NCBI GenBank assembly: GCA_002418775.1
Contig: DIEU01000024.1
Location: 1 to 56,522, forward strand
Length of the DNA: 56,522 bases
Source: Firmicutes bacterium UBA5766
GTDB lineage: Bacteria > Bacillota > Desulfotomaculia > Desulfotomaculales > Nap2-2B
Direction of reading: 5' to 3'
The notes under the pieces are model-generated. The model saw nothing but the letters and a program-made list of their open reading frames with translations, did not search any database and was not told the origin of the DNA. A program made the translations under genes and the position numbers. Positions 16,544 through 24,705 of the stretch are shown here, in pieces. The stretch's first letter is position 1; the number at the start of each line of letters is the position of its first letter.

Positions 16544-17035
16544 TTGCGTATTATAGGTATTGATCCGGGTTTGGCGCGAATGGGTTTTGGAGTAGTCCAG
16601 ATGACACCCAAACAGCTTGTACCGGTTGAATATGGATGTATACAGACAGACATAAACCTGTCCGTATCTTCGCGTCTAAAACGAATTTATGAGAATCTGC
16701 AGGAGATATTGGAAATTCACCAGCCCTCCCATTTTGCAATTGAGAAGTTATTTTTTAATAAGAATACAAGAACTGCTTTGTCCGTAGGAGAGGCGCGCGG
16801 TGTCGCTCTCTTGGCGGCGTCTGTTGCCGGCCTTTGTGTCTTTGAATATACTCCGTTACAGATTAAGATGGGCGTAGCGGGATACGGAAAAGCAACTAAA
16901 AAGCAGGTCTGCTATATGGTTAAAGCGATTTTGCAGCTCAACACCTCTCCAAACCTCGACGATACAACCGATGCTCTAGCAGTCGCAATATGCCATGCCC
17001 AGAACACAATAAGCAAAAAACTTACCGGTATTTAA
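16544..17035 (+). CDS. ruvC: Holliday junction endonuclease RuvC
   Basis: This 163-residue dimeric resolvase cuts Holliday junctions. The acidic active site is visible: Asp in IIGIDPGLARMGFGV, Glu in FAIEKLFF and the Asp pair in LDDTTDALAVAICH. The start is TTG with GAGG about 8 nt upstream; an overlapping ATG is in another frame. It leads the ruvC-ruvA-ruvB cluster, so branch migration and resolution genes are co-expressed. Confidence 0.95.
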   Translation: MRIIGIDPGLARMGFGVVQMTPKQLVPVEYGCIQTDINLSVSSRLKRIYENLQEILEIHQPSHFAIEKLFFNKNTRTALSVGEARGVALLAASVAGLCVFEYTPLQIKMGVAGYGKATKKQVCYMVKAILQLNTSPNLDDTTDALAVAICHAQNTISKKLTGI

Positions 17036-17054
17036 TCCTAAAACGAGGCTGAAA

Positions 17055-17648
17055 ATGATTTCCTTTCTTAAAGGTATCCTGGACTCTGTACAGGATGAAA
17101 CAATTATTATAGATGTTAATGGAATAGGCTTTTCGGTACAGGCTGGAGCCTCTACAATCAGGCGCTTGCCCCCCAACGGAGATAAGGTGAAATTATACAC
17201 CTATCTTCATTCCAGGGAGGAATGCCTGTCGTTGTATGGCTTCTATGAACAAAATGAACTTGAATTATTTCGCCTGCTTATTGGAGTCGCCGGAATAGGA
17301 CCAAAGGCAGCCACCGTTTTGCTTTCATTTCTAGATCCTGAAAAGCTAAAAACTGCTATAATCCGGGGCGATGCCGGAACATTGAAACAAGCTCCCGGTG
17401 TAGGTAAAAAAACTGCTGAAAGAATTATACTCGAATTGAAAGATAAAATTTTAAAAATTACACCTTCAGAAAACGCTGCCATGTCCAGTTTTAGCACCGA
17501 AGAGGATGACGCCTTGGCCGCCCTGGTAGCCCTGGGATATGGTGAGACTGAAGCACAGAAGGCAATCCGTCAGGTACTTGAAAAAGGCACGGCAACTAAT
17601 CTTACAGCAACTGAACTGGTGCGGACTGCTTTAAAAAAAATAGGATAG
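17055..17648 (+). CDS. ruvA: Holliday junction DNA helicase subunit RuvA
   Basis: This 197-residue protein forms the tetramer that grips four-way junctions. It has the N-terminal OB-fold (IDVNGIGFSVQ), the helix-hairpin-helix repeats (GVAGIGPKAATVLL and APGVGKKTAERII) and the C-terminal RuvB-binding domain (ALVALGYGETEAQKAI). It lies 19 nt after ruvC and 25 nt before ruvB. Length and domain order are normal. Confidence 0.96.
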   Translation: MISFLKGILDSVQDETIIIDVNGIGFSVQAGASTIRRLPPNGDKVKLYTYLHSREECLSLYGFYEQNELELFRLLIGVAGIGPKAATVLLSFLDPEKLKTAIIRGDAGTLKQAPGVGKKTAERIILELKDKILKITPSENAAMSSFSTEEDDALAALVALGYGETEAQKAIRQVLEKGTATNLTATELVRTALKKIG

Positions 17649-17673
17649 TATTCTCAGATTAGGGAGACATAAA

Positions 17674-18696
17674 ATGCCGGAAAGGATTATCTCAGCAGCA
17701 TTTTCCACAGAGGATCAGGAAGAAGTAAACCTCCGGCCGCGCAGTTTAAAAGATTTTATCGGGCAGGACAGCTTAAGAGAAAGCATAGGTGTCTTTATTC
17801 AAGCTGCCAGAAATCGCCGCGAGGCTCTTGATCATGTTCTGCTCCTAGGACCCCCGGGACTTGGCAAAACTACCCTGGCCTGGATTATCAGCAGTGAACT
17901 TGGTGTAAATTTAAAGATTACATCAGGTCCGGCAATCGAAAGACCCGGAGATCTGGCTGCAATTCTAACCAATCTTTCACCCGGTGACGTGCTGTTTATC
18001 GACGAAATTCACAGGCTGAGCAGGGCTGTAGAAGAAATACTATACCCGGCAATGGAAGATTTCGCCCTGGATATAATTATCGGTAAAGGACCTGGCGCCC
18101 GCTCTCTCCGCCTTGACTTGCCGCGTTTCACGCTTGTTGGGGCAACAACCAGGACAAGCCTTCTGACTTCTCCATTACGCGATCGTTTTGGTGTAATCAG
18201 CCGTCTGGATTTTTATGAGTTAACAGATATAAAAAAGATTGTCCTGCGTTCGGCGGGCATACTAAAAATACAGATAGAGGATGACGGAGCAGCCCAAATA
18301 GCCTTGAGATCAAGAGGCACACCCCGGGTAGCGAACCGTTTGTTAAAGCGGGTTCGTGATTATGCTCAGGTCAAAGCAAAAGGAGTAATTGATCAAGAAA
18401 CGGCTGTTAAAGCCCTTGATTTCCTCGGCGTGGATCCACTGGGGCTCGATCCCATAGACAGAAAACTGCTGCAAATAATCGCTGAAAAATTCGGCGGAGG
18501 TCCGGTAGGTTTAGATACTATTGCAGCGGCGTTGGGTGAAGAACCGGCAACCCTGGAGGAAGTGTATGAGCCCTATCTAATGCAGGCGGGATTGCTTAAC
18601 CGGACGCCCCGCGGGAGAGTTGTCACTTCGAAAACATACATGCATTTGGGCATGGCTCCAGAAGAAAAAAATCAGCGGCAGTTAACTATTTGGTAG
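17674..18696 (+). CDS. ruvB: Holliday junction DNA helicase RuvB
   Basis: This 340-residue AAA+ ATPase drives branch migration. It has Walker A GPPGLGKTT, Walker B DEIHRL, sensor 1 GATTRT, the arginine finger in SPLRDRFG and a C-terminal winged helix. It starts at ATG 25 nt after ruvA. Its 3' end overlaps a longer frame of the next gene, but the proper queH start lies 14 nt downstream of its stop. Confidence 0.97.
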   Translation: MPERIISAAFSTEDQEEVNLRPRSLKDFIGQDSLRESIGVFIQAARNRREALDHVLLLGPPGLGKTTLAWIISSELGVNLKITSGPAIERPGDLAAILTNLSPGDVLFIDEIHRLSRAVEEILYPAMEDFALDIIIGKGPGARSLRLDLPRFTLVGATTRTSLLTSPLRDRFGVISRLDFYELTDIKKIVLRSAGILKIQIEDDGAAQIALRSRGTPRVANRLLKRVRDYAQVKAKGVIDQETAVKALDFLGVDPLGLDPIDRKLLQIIAEKFGGGPVGLDTIAAALGEEPATLEEVYEPYLMQAGLLNRTPRGRVVTSKTYMHLGMAPEEKNQRQLTIW

Positions 18697-18710
18697 GAGG
18701 TTTTTCAACC

Positions 18711-19271
18711 GTGCGGTTGCTGCTTCATATATGCTGCGCTCCCTGTTCTATATTTCCGTTAAAATACCTTGCTGAAAACGGTTTTAACGTACAAGGTTAT
18801 TTTTATAACCCGAACATTCACCCTTATCAGGAATGGCTCAGGCGGAAAGAGACTTTGGAAAGCTATTCAAATACAACAGGGACTGAAATAATTTTTGACG
18901 ATGAATACCAAATGGAAAATTTCTTACGAGAGACAGTATACAGAGAAAATAACCGCTGCCGCTTTTGCTATTACCTCCGTTTAAAACAGAGCGCTCAAGA
19001 AGCAATCAAGAGAGGTTTTGACGGTTTTACTACCACCCTTCTGGTAAGTCCTTTTCAGAAACATGACTTAATCAGGGAAACAGGGGAAACTATAGGCCGG
19101 GAATTAAACTGTCCATTCTACTACTTTGATTTCCGGCCCGGTTACAAAGAGGCTACTATAATATCTAAACAATTGAAGATGTACCGTCAGCAGTATTGCG
19201 GTTGCATATACAGTGAAAAGGAAAGATTTTATCCCCAAAAGACTAACAGAGACGGCGGTGAAAAATCCTGA
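18711..19271 (+). CDS. queH: Epoxyqueuosine reductase QueH
   Basis: This 186-residue protein is of the QueH (DUF208) family, which carries out the last step of queuosine tRNA modification without the cobalamin of QueG. Cysteine motifs for its Fe-S cluster and metal site are HICCAPCS at the N-terminus, RCRFCYYLR near the middle and YCGCIYSE near the end. I use the GTG at 18711, preceded by TAGGAGG at about 8 nt; an upstream ATG overlaps ruvB without a site. The stop overlaps the next start by one base. Family is firm; queuosine role is established for homologues. Confidence 0.9.
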   Translation: MRLLLHICCAPCSIFPLKYLAENGFNVQGYFYNPNIHPYQEWLRRKETLESYSNTTGTEIIFDDEYQMENFLRETVYRENNRCRFCYYLRLKQSAQEAIKRGFDGFTTTLLVSPFQKHDLIRETGETIGRELNCPFYYFDFRPGYKEATIISKQLKMYRQQYCGCIYSEKERFYPQKTNRDGGEKS

Positions 19272-19501
19272 TGCCGGATCTGGGAGAGCATATCGGAAGG
19301 TTATTCCTGGTTGCCGGATTCCTGTTGATCCTGCTCGGTGGGCTGCTAATCGGGCTAAGTAAAATAAAAATCAACCTCGGCCAGCTTCCGGGGGATATTT
19401 TTATTCAGAAAGGAAATTATTCGTTTTATTTCCCCATTATAACATGCCTGCTGCTGAGCATTCTCTTGACTATTTTAGTAAACTGTTTTTTCAGGAAATA
19501 A
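19271..19501 (+). CDS. DUF2905 small membrane protein
   Basis: This 76-residue protein has two transmembrane helices (about residues 10-30 and 52-72) joined by a short loop with KINLGQLPGDI, the signature of the DUF2905 family. The start ATG overlaps the queH stop (TGATG), so the two are translationally coupled. Members commonly sit near ruvCAB or queA in Firmicutes and cyanobacteria. No function is known to me, and nothing in the sequence indicates an active site. Confidence 0.85.
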   Translation: MPDLGEHIGRLFLVAGFLLILLGGLLIGLSKIKINLGQLPGDIFIQKGNYSFYFPIITCLLLSILLTILVNCFFRK

Positions 19502-19511
19502 AAAAGATCTC

Positions 19512-20186
19512 CTATGTTTTGGCAGCAAAAACATGGTTGCCGATGCAGCCAATTACCGAAAGATTTCGTATCCACTGATCCGAAGCTATCTCAGGATTAT
19601 AAAAGAACAGGGCCCCACCGGTAGGATCTTCACCCAGCACAGCCTGAATCGCTGCGTTAACGGCTGTTTCGTCAGGAGTCAGGTTTATTGAACCGTCGGC
19701 TACGGGAGTAAATTGATAAACACAATCAGCGCTCTGCATAATTACGTCTTTGATGCTTTTAGGAAAAGCAGGGTTATCGACCCGGTTCAGGATAACAGCG
19801 CCAACAGCCACCTGCCCCGTAAAACTCTCGCCGCGTGCCTCTGCGTAAATCGCTTTGGCAAGCAGCATCACATCATCTCTAAAGACGCTCCCACGGGAAA
19901 GAAACGTTGGTGAAAAATTATTTTCCCTTCCAGGTATAATAACGATTTCACCTGGTCTGATTAAAGTACTGTGCAGTTTATTAATCTTTATTAAATTGGC
20001 AAGAGAAACATTGAAGTCCCCGGCAATGCCTGATAAGGTGTCTCCGGTTTTTATCTTGTAGCTGATCAGGTACCTGCAGTCTGTTAAATCTTTTTCTTCA
20101 GCCCAGCACTGGTAACAGGCGCAGATAGCGATGAATACTACAAAGGATATTATCACGATTGGTTTTAACAGTCTTATTTTAGTCAC
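19512..20186 (-). CDS. SleB/CwlJ-type cell-wall hydrolase with LysM domain
   Basis: This 224-residue exported protein has a signal peptide (to about residue 29) and one LysM domain (YKIKTGDTLSGIAGDFNVSL to IIPG, residues 43-86). The C-terminal Hydrolase_2 domain is seen in LAKAIYAEARGESFTGQVAVGAVILNRV and continues to HVFAAKT. The glutamate in YAEARGE is the catalytic residue in SleB. SleB and CwlJ are lytic enzymes for spore cortex peptidoglycan at germination. A LysM module in place of the SleB PG-binding domain is common in clostridial relatives. GTG start follows AAAGGAG. It ends against the ruv operon and diverges from the TolC-like gene. Confidence 0.9.
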   Translation of the reverse strand: MTKIRLLKPIVIISFVVFIAICACYQCWAEEKDLTDCRYLISYKIKTGDTLSGIAGDFNVSLANLIKINKLHSTLIRPGEIVIIPGRENNFSPTFLSRGSVFRDDVMLLAKAIYAEARGESFTGQVAVGAVILNRVDNPAFPKSIKDVIMQSADCVYQFTPVADGSINLTPDETAVNAAIQAVLGEDPTGGALFFYNPEIASDQWIRNLSVIGCIGNHVFAAKT

Positions 20187-20275
20187 CTTTTTCTCCTTTC
20201 TAAAATAGTTATTTTTATCCGAAAAATACTCTTACAATCATGTATTATATTCCTTATATTACATAATATACCTCA

Positions 20276-20304
20276 TTGCATATATTTAATAAATTGATTA
20301 AAAT
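20276..20304 (+). promoter_or_regulatory. Promoter for the TolC-like gene
   Basis: TTGCAT and TAAAAT are separated by exactly 17 nt about 60 nt upstream of the start. Surrounding sequence is very A/T-rich. Confidence 0.5.
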
Positions 20305-20362
20305 GGAATGACAAAAAGGTTTTTACAGTAATCTTGAATATTTTACAAAAGGGGTGTCGCAT

Positions 20363-21493
20363 TTGCGCAAATACCTTGTCTTACTTGTAATATTAAGCCT
20401 GTTATTAACTATGCCCGGGACCTTATCCGCCTTCGCCCAGCAAGAGCCTGCCGCAACCGGAACAGCGCAGCCTGAAACGATCGGCCTTACCTTAAAACAG
20501 GCTGTAGATCTGGCCCTGATCCATAGTGAATCTGTTCAGAAAGCCGAGAAAGAAATCGATCGCACATGGGATTTGCGCGAGGAAAGCAATGAAAAAATTG
20601 ATTATGTACCTGCGCAGACAGCAGGAAATCCTGAGCTCGAAATCACCTGGAGCAAGCTTCTCGCCGCTGATCTTACCTGGCGCATGTCATCCAGGGAATT
20701 AACTGTTGAACAGGACAAAGTAGCTTTAGGAACCTGCCAAAAATACTGGGCAATTATTTCCGGCCTGGATAAAGTAAATGCCGCTCAGGATGCGGTTACA
20801 AAAGCACAGTGGGATCTTCGCATAGGAAGGGCTACTTTTGTTGTAGGAATAATTTCACAGCCTGCCCTTTTAGCTATTCAGGCACAGGCTTCACAAGCTG
20901 ATGCTTCCCTGACGACGGCTAAAAATAAACTTGACAACGCATATATGTCTTTTGACCAACTTATCGGCGCATCCACAACGGAACGGCCGGTTTTATCCGA
21001 TACCCTGAACTATGTTCCCCTTTCCGTGGACAATCTGGATAATGAGGTAGGCAGGATAGTCAGTAAGAGCCCCAGCGTCTGGCTCGCCCAGGAATCGGTC
21101 AAACTTCAGAGTTATTATAAGGACATGATTATGTACACAGGTGAATACAGGCCTTATGAGGTTAGAAAAATTGAGGTGGAGCAGGCGGAACTCGATGCCT
21201 CAAGCGCAAAGAAGATAATGAAAGAGATTACGTACTCTTTGTACTACAATGTAAAAACACTTGAAGAAACACAAACAGCATTACAGGACAGTATCAAGGC
21301 AGCCGAGGAAAACCTTCGCGTCAGCAAATTAAAATTTGACCTGGGCATGGTTACCAGCGCGGACGTAGCCGCTGCACAGGCGACACTGTCTGATTTAAAG
21401 CAAAAAAATCTTCAAACTATATCCCAGCATGCATACCTCAAGCTTGCTTTTGAAAAGCCATGGGCACATGTGAGCCTTTCGACATCCGGGTAA
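20363..21493 (+). CDS. TolC-like (outer membrane efflux family) protein
   Basis: This 376-residue exported protein has a signal peptide ending near AFAQQ. The mature part has two related long helical halves, each beginning with a segment like LTLKQAVDLALIHSESVQKAEKE and containing alanine/glutamine-rich coiled coil. The second half has ENLRVSKLKFDLGMVTSADVAAAQATL, a strong match to the TolC repeat (yxxGxxtxxdvlxAq). A TTG at 20363, 8 nt after AAGGGG, is chosen over the GTG at 20354. TolC forms an outer-membrane channel in Gram-negatives; this protein is shorter and no MFP or pump genes adjoin it. In a monoderm it may act as a cell-wall-space coiled-coil protein. Function is unknown. Confidence 0.8.
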   Translation: MRKYLVLLVILSLLLTMPGTLSAFAQQEPAATGTAQPETIGLTLKQAVDLALIHSESVQKAEKEIDRTWDLREESNEKIDYVPAQTAGNPELEITWSKLLAADLTWRMSSRELTVEQDKVALGTCQKYWAIISGLDKVNAAQDAVTKAQWDLRIGRATFVVGIISQPALLAIQAQASQADASLTTAKNKLDNAYMSFDQLIGASTTERPVLSDTLNYVPLSVDNLDNEVGRIVSKSPSVWLAQESVKLQSYYKDMIMYTGEYRPYEVRKIEVEQAELDASSAKKIMKEITYSLYYNVKTLEETQTALQDSIKAAEENLRVSKLKFDLGMVTSADVAAAQATLSDLKQKNLQTISQHAYLKLAFEKPWAHVSLSTSG

Positions 21494-21572
21494 ATCCCAT
21501 GTTGATACTGCGACAGCTAGAAGATGAAAAGGCGCGTATTCATTAAAACCGAGTGTAATTCAATTTTTTCAT

Positions 21573-21612
21573 GAAAGGAAGGCTGCCCTTTTATAAAGGT
21601 AGCCTTCCTTTC
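21573..21612 (+). terminator. Bidirectional intrinsic terminator
   Basis: GAAAGGAAGGCT and AGCCTTCCTTTC form a 12-bp stem, extendable by CC/GG with one bulge. It lies between the TolC-like gene and the converging orphan gene. T-rich sequence follows the rightward reading. Confidence 0.8.
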
Positions 21613-21634
21613 TCTTATGCATAATGTTTTTCCT

Positions 21635-22015
21635 TTAATAATCCCAGCTAAAAGTATACGTGCTGTCATTATATTTTACATAGTAACTGGAATTATCATT
21701 GTCTATCGCCTTACCGGTTATATCCGCACCCTCAAAATCGGTATCCTCAATTATGCTGTTGATTTCTGATTTTAAGGCATTTAAGAAACCCTTTACTTTT
21801 GTCTTACTGACATCCTCCAGGTTGTCATAATCCTCGGCGTTACTAAAGTCCAAGGTGGCTTTATAGACCAGTCCGTCCTCGGCGCCGCTGAGGCTGATGT
21901 CCACATCTATGTTGTCATCACCGAAATAATAATCGCCCGCGTCTGTAAAATAGTCATTAAGCTCATCTTCGATATCAGAGAAGCTTAAGATTTGCTTAAA
22001 AAAATTAACTGGCAA
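21635..22015 (-). CDS. Orphan acidic protein, start uncertain, possibly truncated
   Basis: This up to 126-residue frame is very rich in Asp, Tyr, Ser and Asn and has no recognised family. Beta-like segments such as DGLVYKATLDFSNAEDY and SSYYVKYNDSTYTFSWDY suggest a secreted domain. No signal peptide is present, the only available start is TTG at 22015, there is no ribosome site, and a stop lies 15 nt upstream of it. The composition resembles the C-terminal part of exported proteins in related Firmicutes, so the N-terminus may have been lost. It may be a decaying gene; I would not assign a function. Confidence 0.45.
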   Translation of the reverse strand: MPVNFFKQILSFSDIEDELNDYFTDAGDYYFGDDNIDVDISLSGAEDGLVYKATLDFSNAEDYDNLEDVSKTKVKGFLNALKSEINSIIEDTDFEGADITGKAIDNDNSSYYVKYNDSTYTFSWDY

Positions 22016-22282
22016 AATGCAACAATTTTATTAACACAACATCACGCGTATATTACAAGACTTGATTAAAAATTTTTCGTCAGAATAAAGTGATGCATGT
22101 GGCAAAAACATCTACCTCTGATTGCTGTTGAATTATCGAAGCTTCATTCAGCTTCTAAAAAAGCTAATTTTTTATGTTCATAAACTTTTAGTACAGTGGC
22201 AATAATAAAAAAGATTTCTTCGCATTTTATTTCATTATGCTTTTAAAGCAGGGATTATTTATAAATAAAGGGAGGTTATTTG

Positions 22283-23005
22283 GTGACAACGCTTTTTTTG
22301 TCCTGGGCTATTATAATTATAGCAGTTTTTTCCATTGCCTTTTTTGGGGCCAGAAAAAGTCGCCTCAAGGCAGCGGGACAATCACAGGTAGAAGAAATAA
22401 ACCGGGTTCTACCTGATTTAAAGGAAGAATTCTCCACTGAACTGACACCGTCGGGCTCTCTTCCGGAATATCAGTTTCCAAGAGAGGAACTGCCGCATTC
22501 TTACGGAATCGACCGGCTGGTTCTTTTAGCAAGGGATCCATACTGGCTTTATGCATACTGGGAAGTAACGGCAACAAAAATGGCCGAATTTTCTTCAACA
22601 CATGGCGCCTGGGAAACTTCCTGGCCGGTTCTAAGGGTATACGATGTAACAGGTATTACATTTAACGGGCAAAATGCGAATCAATATATCGATATAGGAA
22701 TAAATGATCAGGCCGATAATTGGCATATCAACACAGGGGAACCTGATCGCACCTTCTGCGTAGATCTGGGAAGGCAGTTCCCTGACGGCCGCTTTATAAC
22801 ACTTCTTCGTTCAAATACAGTAACAACTCCCCGGGCATCTCTTTCCGATCGTGAAGACGAGGAATGGATGTGGATAGAAGGAATTTACCGTTCAATCCGC
22901 CATCAGTACGGTATAAGCTCGCCGCTTTTTGCTGAAGAAATAGCCGAAAGGGCCAGGACAATACCGCTTGGGGTCAGTTCACCCGGCCATTGGCCGGAAT
23001 ATTAA
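22283..23005 (+). CDS. DUF4912 protein
   Basis: This 240-residue protein has a single N-terminal membrane helix (about residues 4-20), then a charged linker, then a DUF4912 domain. The domain is seen in YGIDRLVLLARDPYWLYAYWEVT, which resembles a carbohydrate-binding immunoglobulin-like fold. A GTG at 22283 follows GGAGG by 7 nt. The gene lies 30 nt upstream of a GH57 glucan branching enzyme, a pairing typical of this family in Firmicutes and cyanobacteria. It probably binds alpha-glucan or helps place the enzyme at the membrane; that role is inferred only from context. Confidence 0.8.
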   Translation: MTTLFLSWAIIIIAVFSIAFFGARKSRLKAAGQSQVEEINRVLPDLKEEFSTELTPSGSLPEYQFPREELPHSYGIDRLVLLARDPYWLYAYWEVTATKMAEFSSTHGAWETSWPVLRVYDVTGITFNGQNANQYIDIGINDQADNWHINTGEPDRTFCVDLGRQFPDGRFITLLRSNTVTTPRASLSDREDEEWMWIEGIYRSIRHQYGISSPLFAEEIAERARTIPLGVSSPGHWPEY

Positions 23006-23035
23006 TAAAAAATGATGATGGGAGATAACTTATAA

Positions 23036-24622
23036 ATGAGAAAAAAAGGCCACCTTGCAATGGTCTTACATGCTCACCTGCCGTATATTCGCCATCCGGA
23101 AAATGAATTTTTTCTTGAAGAAAGATGGCTTTATGAAGCGATTACCGAAACTTATATACCATTGATTGATATTTTCGATCGCCTTGAGAGAGAAGATATT
23201 GATTTTGCCTTAACAATTTCTCTTTCTCCTCCTCTGGTTTCTATGTTCGCTGATTCACTGCTTCAGCAGCGTTATCTAAATCATCTGAACAAACAAATCG
23301 AACTGGCGGATAAGGAAGTACAGCGCACCTCATATACTCCTTTTTATGAAACAGCTCTGGTCTACCAGAAAAGACTCAATCAATCGCGCCGGATATTTTT
23401 AGAATACAACTGCAACTTGGTTAATGCTTTCAAAAAATATCAGGACTCCGGAAAACTTGAGATTATTACCTGTGCGGCAACCCATGGTTATCTGCCGTTA
23501 TTGATGACTGAACCAGAAGCAGTGCGTGCGCAGATTGCCACAGCTGTTAATCTGCATAAAAGATATTTTGGAAGGGACCCTGCAGGCATCTGGCTGCCTG
23601 AATGCGCATATACGGCAGGTCTTGATAGTATATTGAAGGAATTCAACCTTCGTTTCTTTTTTCTTGACACGCATGGAGTAATGTTTGCTTCCCACCGCCC
23701 CCGCTATGGTGTATTCGCGCCGGTTTACTGTCCGTCGGGAGTGGCGGCATTTGGACGTGATCCCGAATCATCAAAACAGGTCTGGAGCGCGAAAGAAGGC
23801 TATCCGGGGGATTATGACTACCGCGAATTTTACCGCGATATCGGTTTTGATCTCGACTACGATTATGTAAAACCATACATACATCCTGACGGAATCAGAA
23901 TCAATACAGGATTTAAATATTACCGGATTACAGGAAATTCTCATCACAAAGAACCCTACAATCCGGGACAGGCCAGAGAAAAAGCATCTTTACACGCCGG
24001 AAATTTTATGTTTAACAGGGAACTCCAGATCAAACACCTGAGTTCCCTGATGGACAGGTTGCCTATTATTGTCACACCGTATGACGCTGAGCTGTTCGGC
24101 CATTGGTGGTTTGAAGGTCCCCAGTGGCTTGAATACCTGATTCGCAAGATCCGTTACGATCAGGATACCGTTGAGCTAACCACACCCAGCAGATATCTTG
24201 ACCAATATCCCTGCAATCAGGTTGTCACTCCGTGCGCGTCAAGCTGGGGCAACAAAGGCTACAATGAAGTCTGGCTTTGCAGAGCAAACGATTGGATCTA
24301 CCGGCACCTCCATCTTGCCGCAGTTAGAATGGTTGAACTGGCCAATTGTTATCCTGAAGCAAGCGGGCTGCGCCGGCGGGCTCTAAATCAGTCTGCAAGA
24401 GAATTGATGCTTGCTCAAAGCAGTGACTGGGCTTTTATTATGTCTACAGGGACAATGGTGGATTATGCTGTTAAACGTACAAAAACCCATCTCCAAAATT
24501 TTCTAAAGCTTTACGATGAAATTAAAAATAATTATATTAATGAAGACGGGTTAAAGGCATTGGAAGATAAAAATAACCTCTTTCAGAGTATTGATTACAG
24601 CCTATACCGACGGAATGCCTAG
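23036..24622 (+). CDS. GH57 1,4-alpha-glucan branching enzyme (DUF1957 type)
   Basis: This 528-residue protein begins with the GH57 signature LHAHLPYIRHPE. The nucleophile is Glu189 in GIWLPECAY and the acid/base is Asp350 in VTPYDAELFGHWW, both as in characterised GH57 branching enzymes. A C-terminal DUF1957 helical domain follows, including TPCASSWGNKGYNEVW. The enzyme would create alpha-1,6 branches in glycogen-like polymer in the cytoplasm. Start ATG is preceded by GGGAGA. It is followed by a strong terminator, beyond which sugar-nucleotide and glycosyltransferase genes lie on the other strand. Activity is inferred from conserved residues. Confidence 0.88.
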   Translation: MRKKGHLAMVLHAHLPYIRHPENEFFLEERWLYEAITETYIPLIDIFDRLEREDIDFALTISLSPPLVSMFADSLLQQRYLNHLNKQIELADKEVQRTSYTPFYETALVYQKRLNQSRRIFLEYNCNLVNAFKKYQDSGKLEIITCAATHGYLPLLMTEPEAVRAQIATAVNLHKRYFGRDPAGIWLPECAYTAGLDSILKEFNLRFFFLDTHGVMFASHRPRYGVFAPVYCPSGVAAFGRDPESSKQVWSAKEGYPGDYDYREFYRDIGFDLDYDYVKPYIHPDGIRINTGFKYYRITGNSHHKEPYNPGQAREKASLHAGNFMFNRELQIKHLSSLMDRLPIIVTPYDAELFGHWWFEGPQWLEYLIRKIRYDQDTVELTTPSRYLDQYPCNQVVTPCASSWGNKGYNEVWLCRANDWIYRHLHLAAVRMVELANCYPEASGLRRRALNQSARELMLAQSSDWAFIMSTGTMVDYAVKRTKTHLQNFLKLYDEIKNNYINEDGLKALEDKNNLFQSIDYSLYRRNA

Positions 24623-24642
24623 CTTTGCTGTAACAGATAAGT

Positions 24643-24674
24643 AAGACCCAGCTCTTTTCTAGAAACTGGGTCTT
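24643..24674 (+). terminator. Bidirectional intrinsic terminator
   Basis: AAGACCCAG and CTGGGTCTT form a perfect 9-bp stem with a 14-nt loop, followed by CTTTAGTTTTT. It separates the GH57 gene from the converging nucleotidyltransferase gene. Confidence 0.85.
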
Positions 24675-24705
24675 CTTTAGTTTTTCTAAGTATAATGAAG
24701 CAGCC

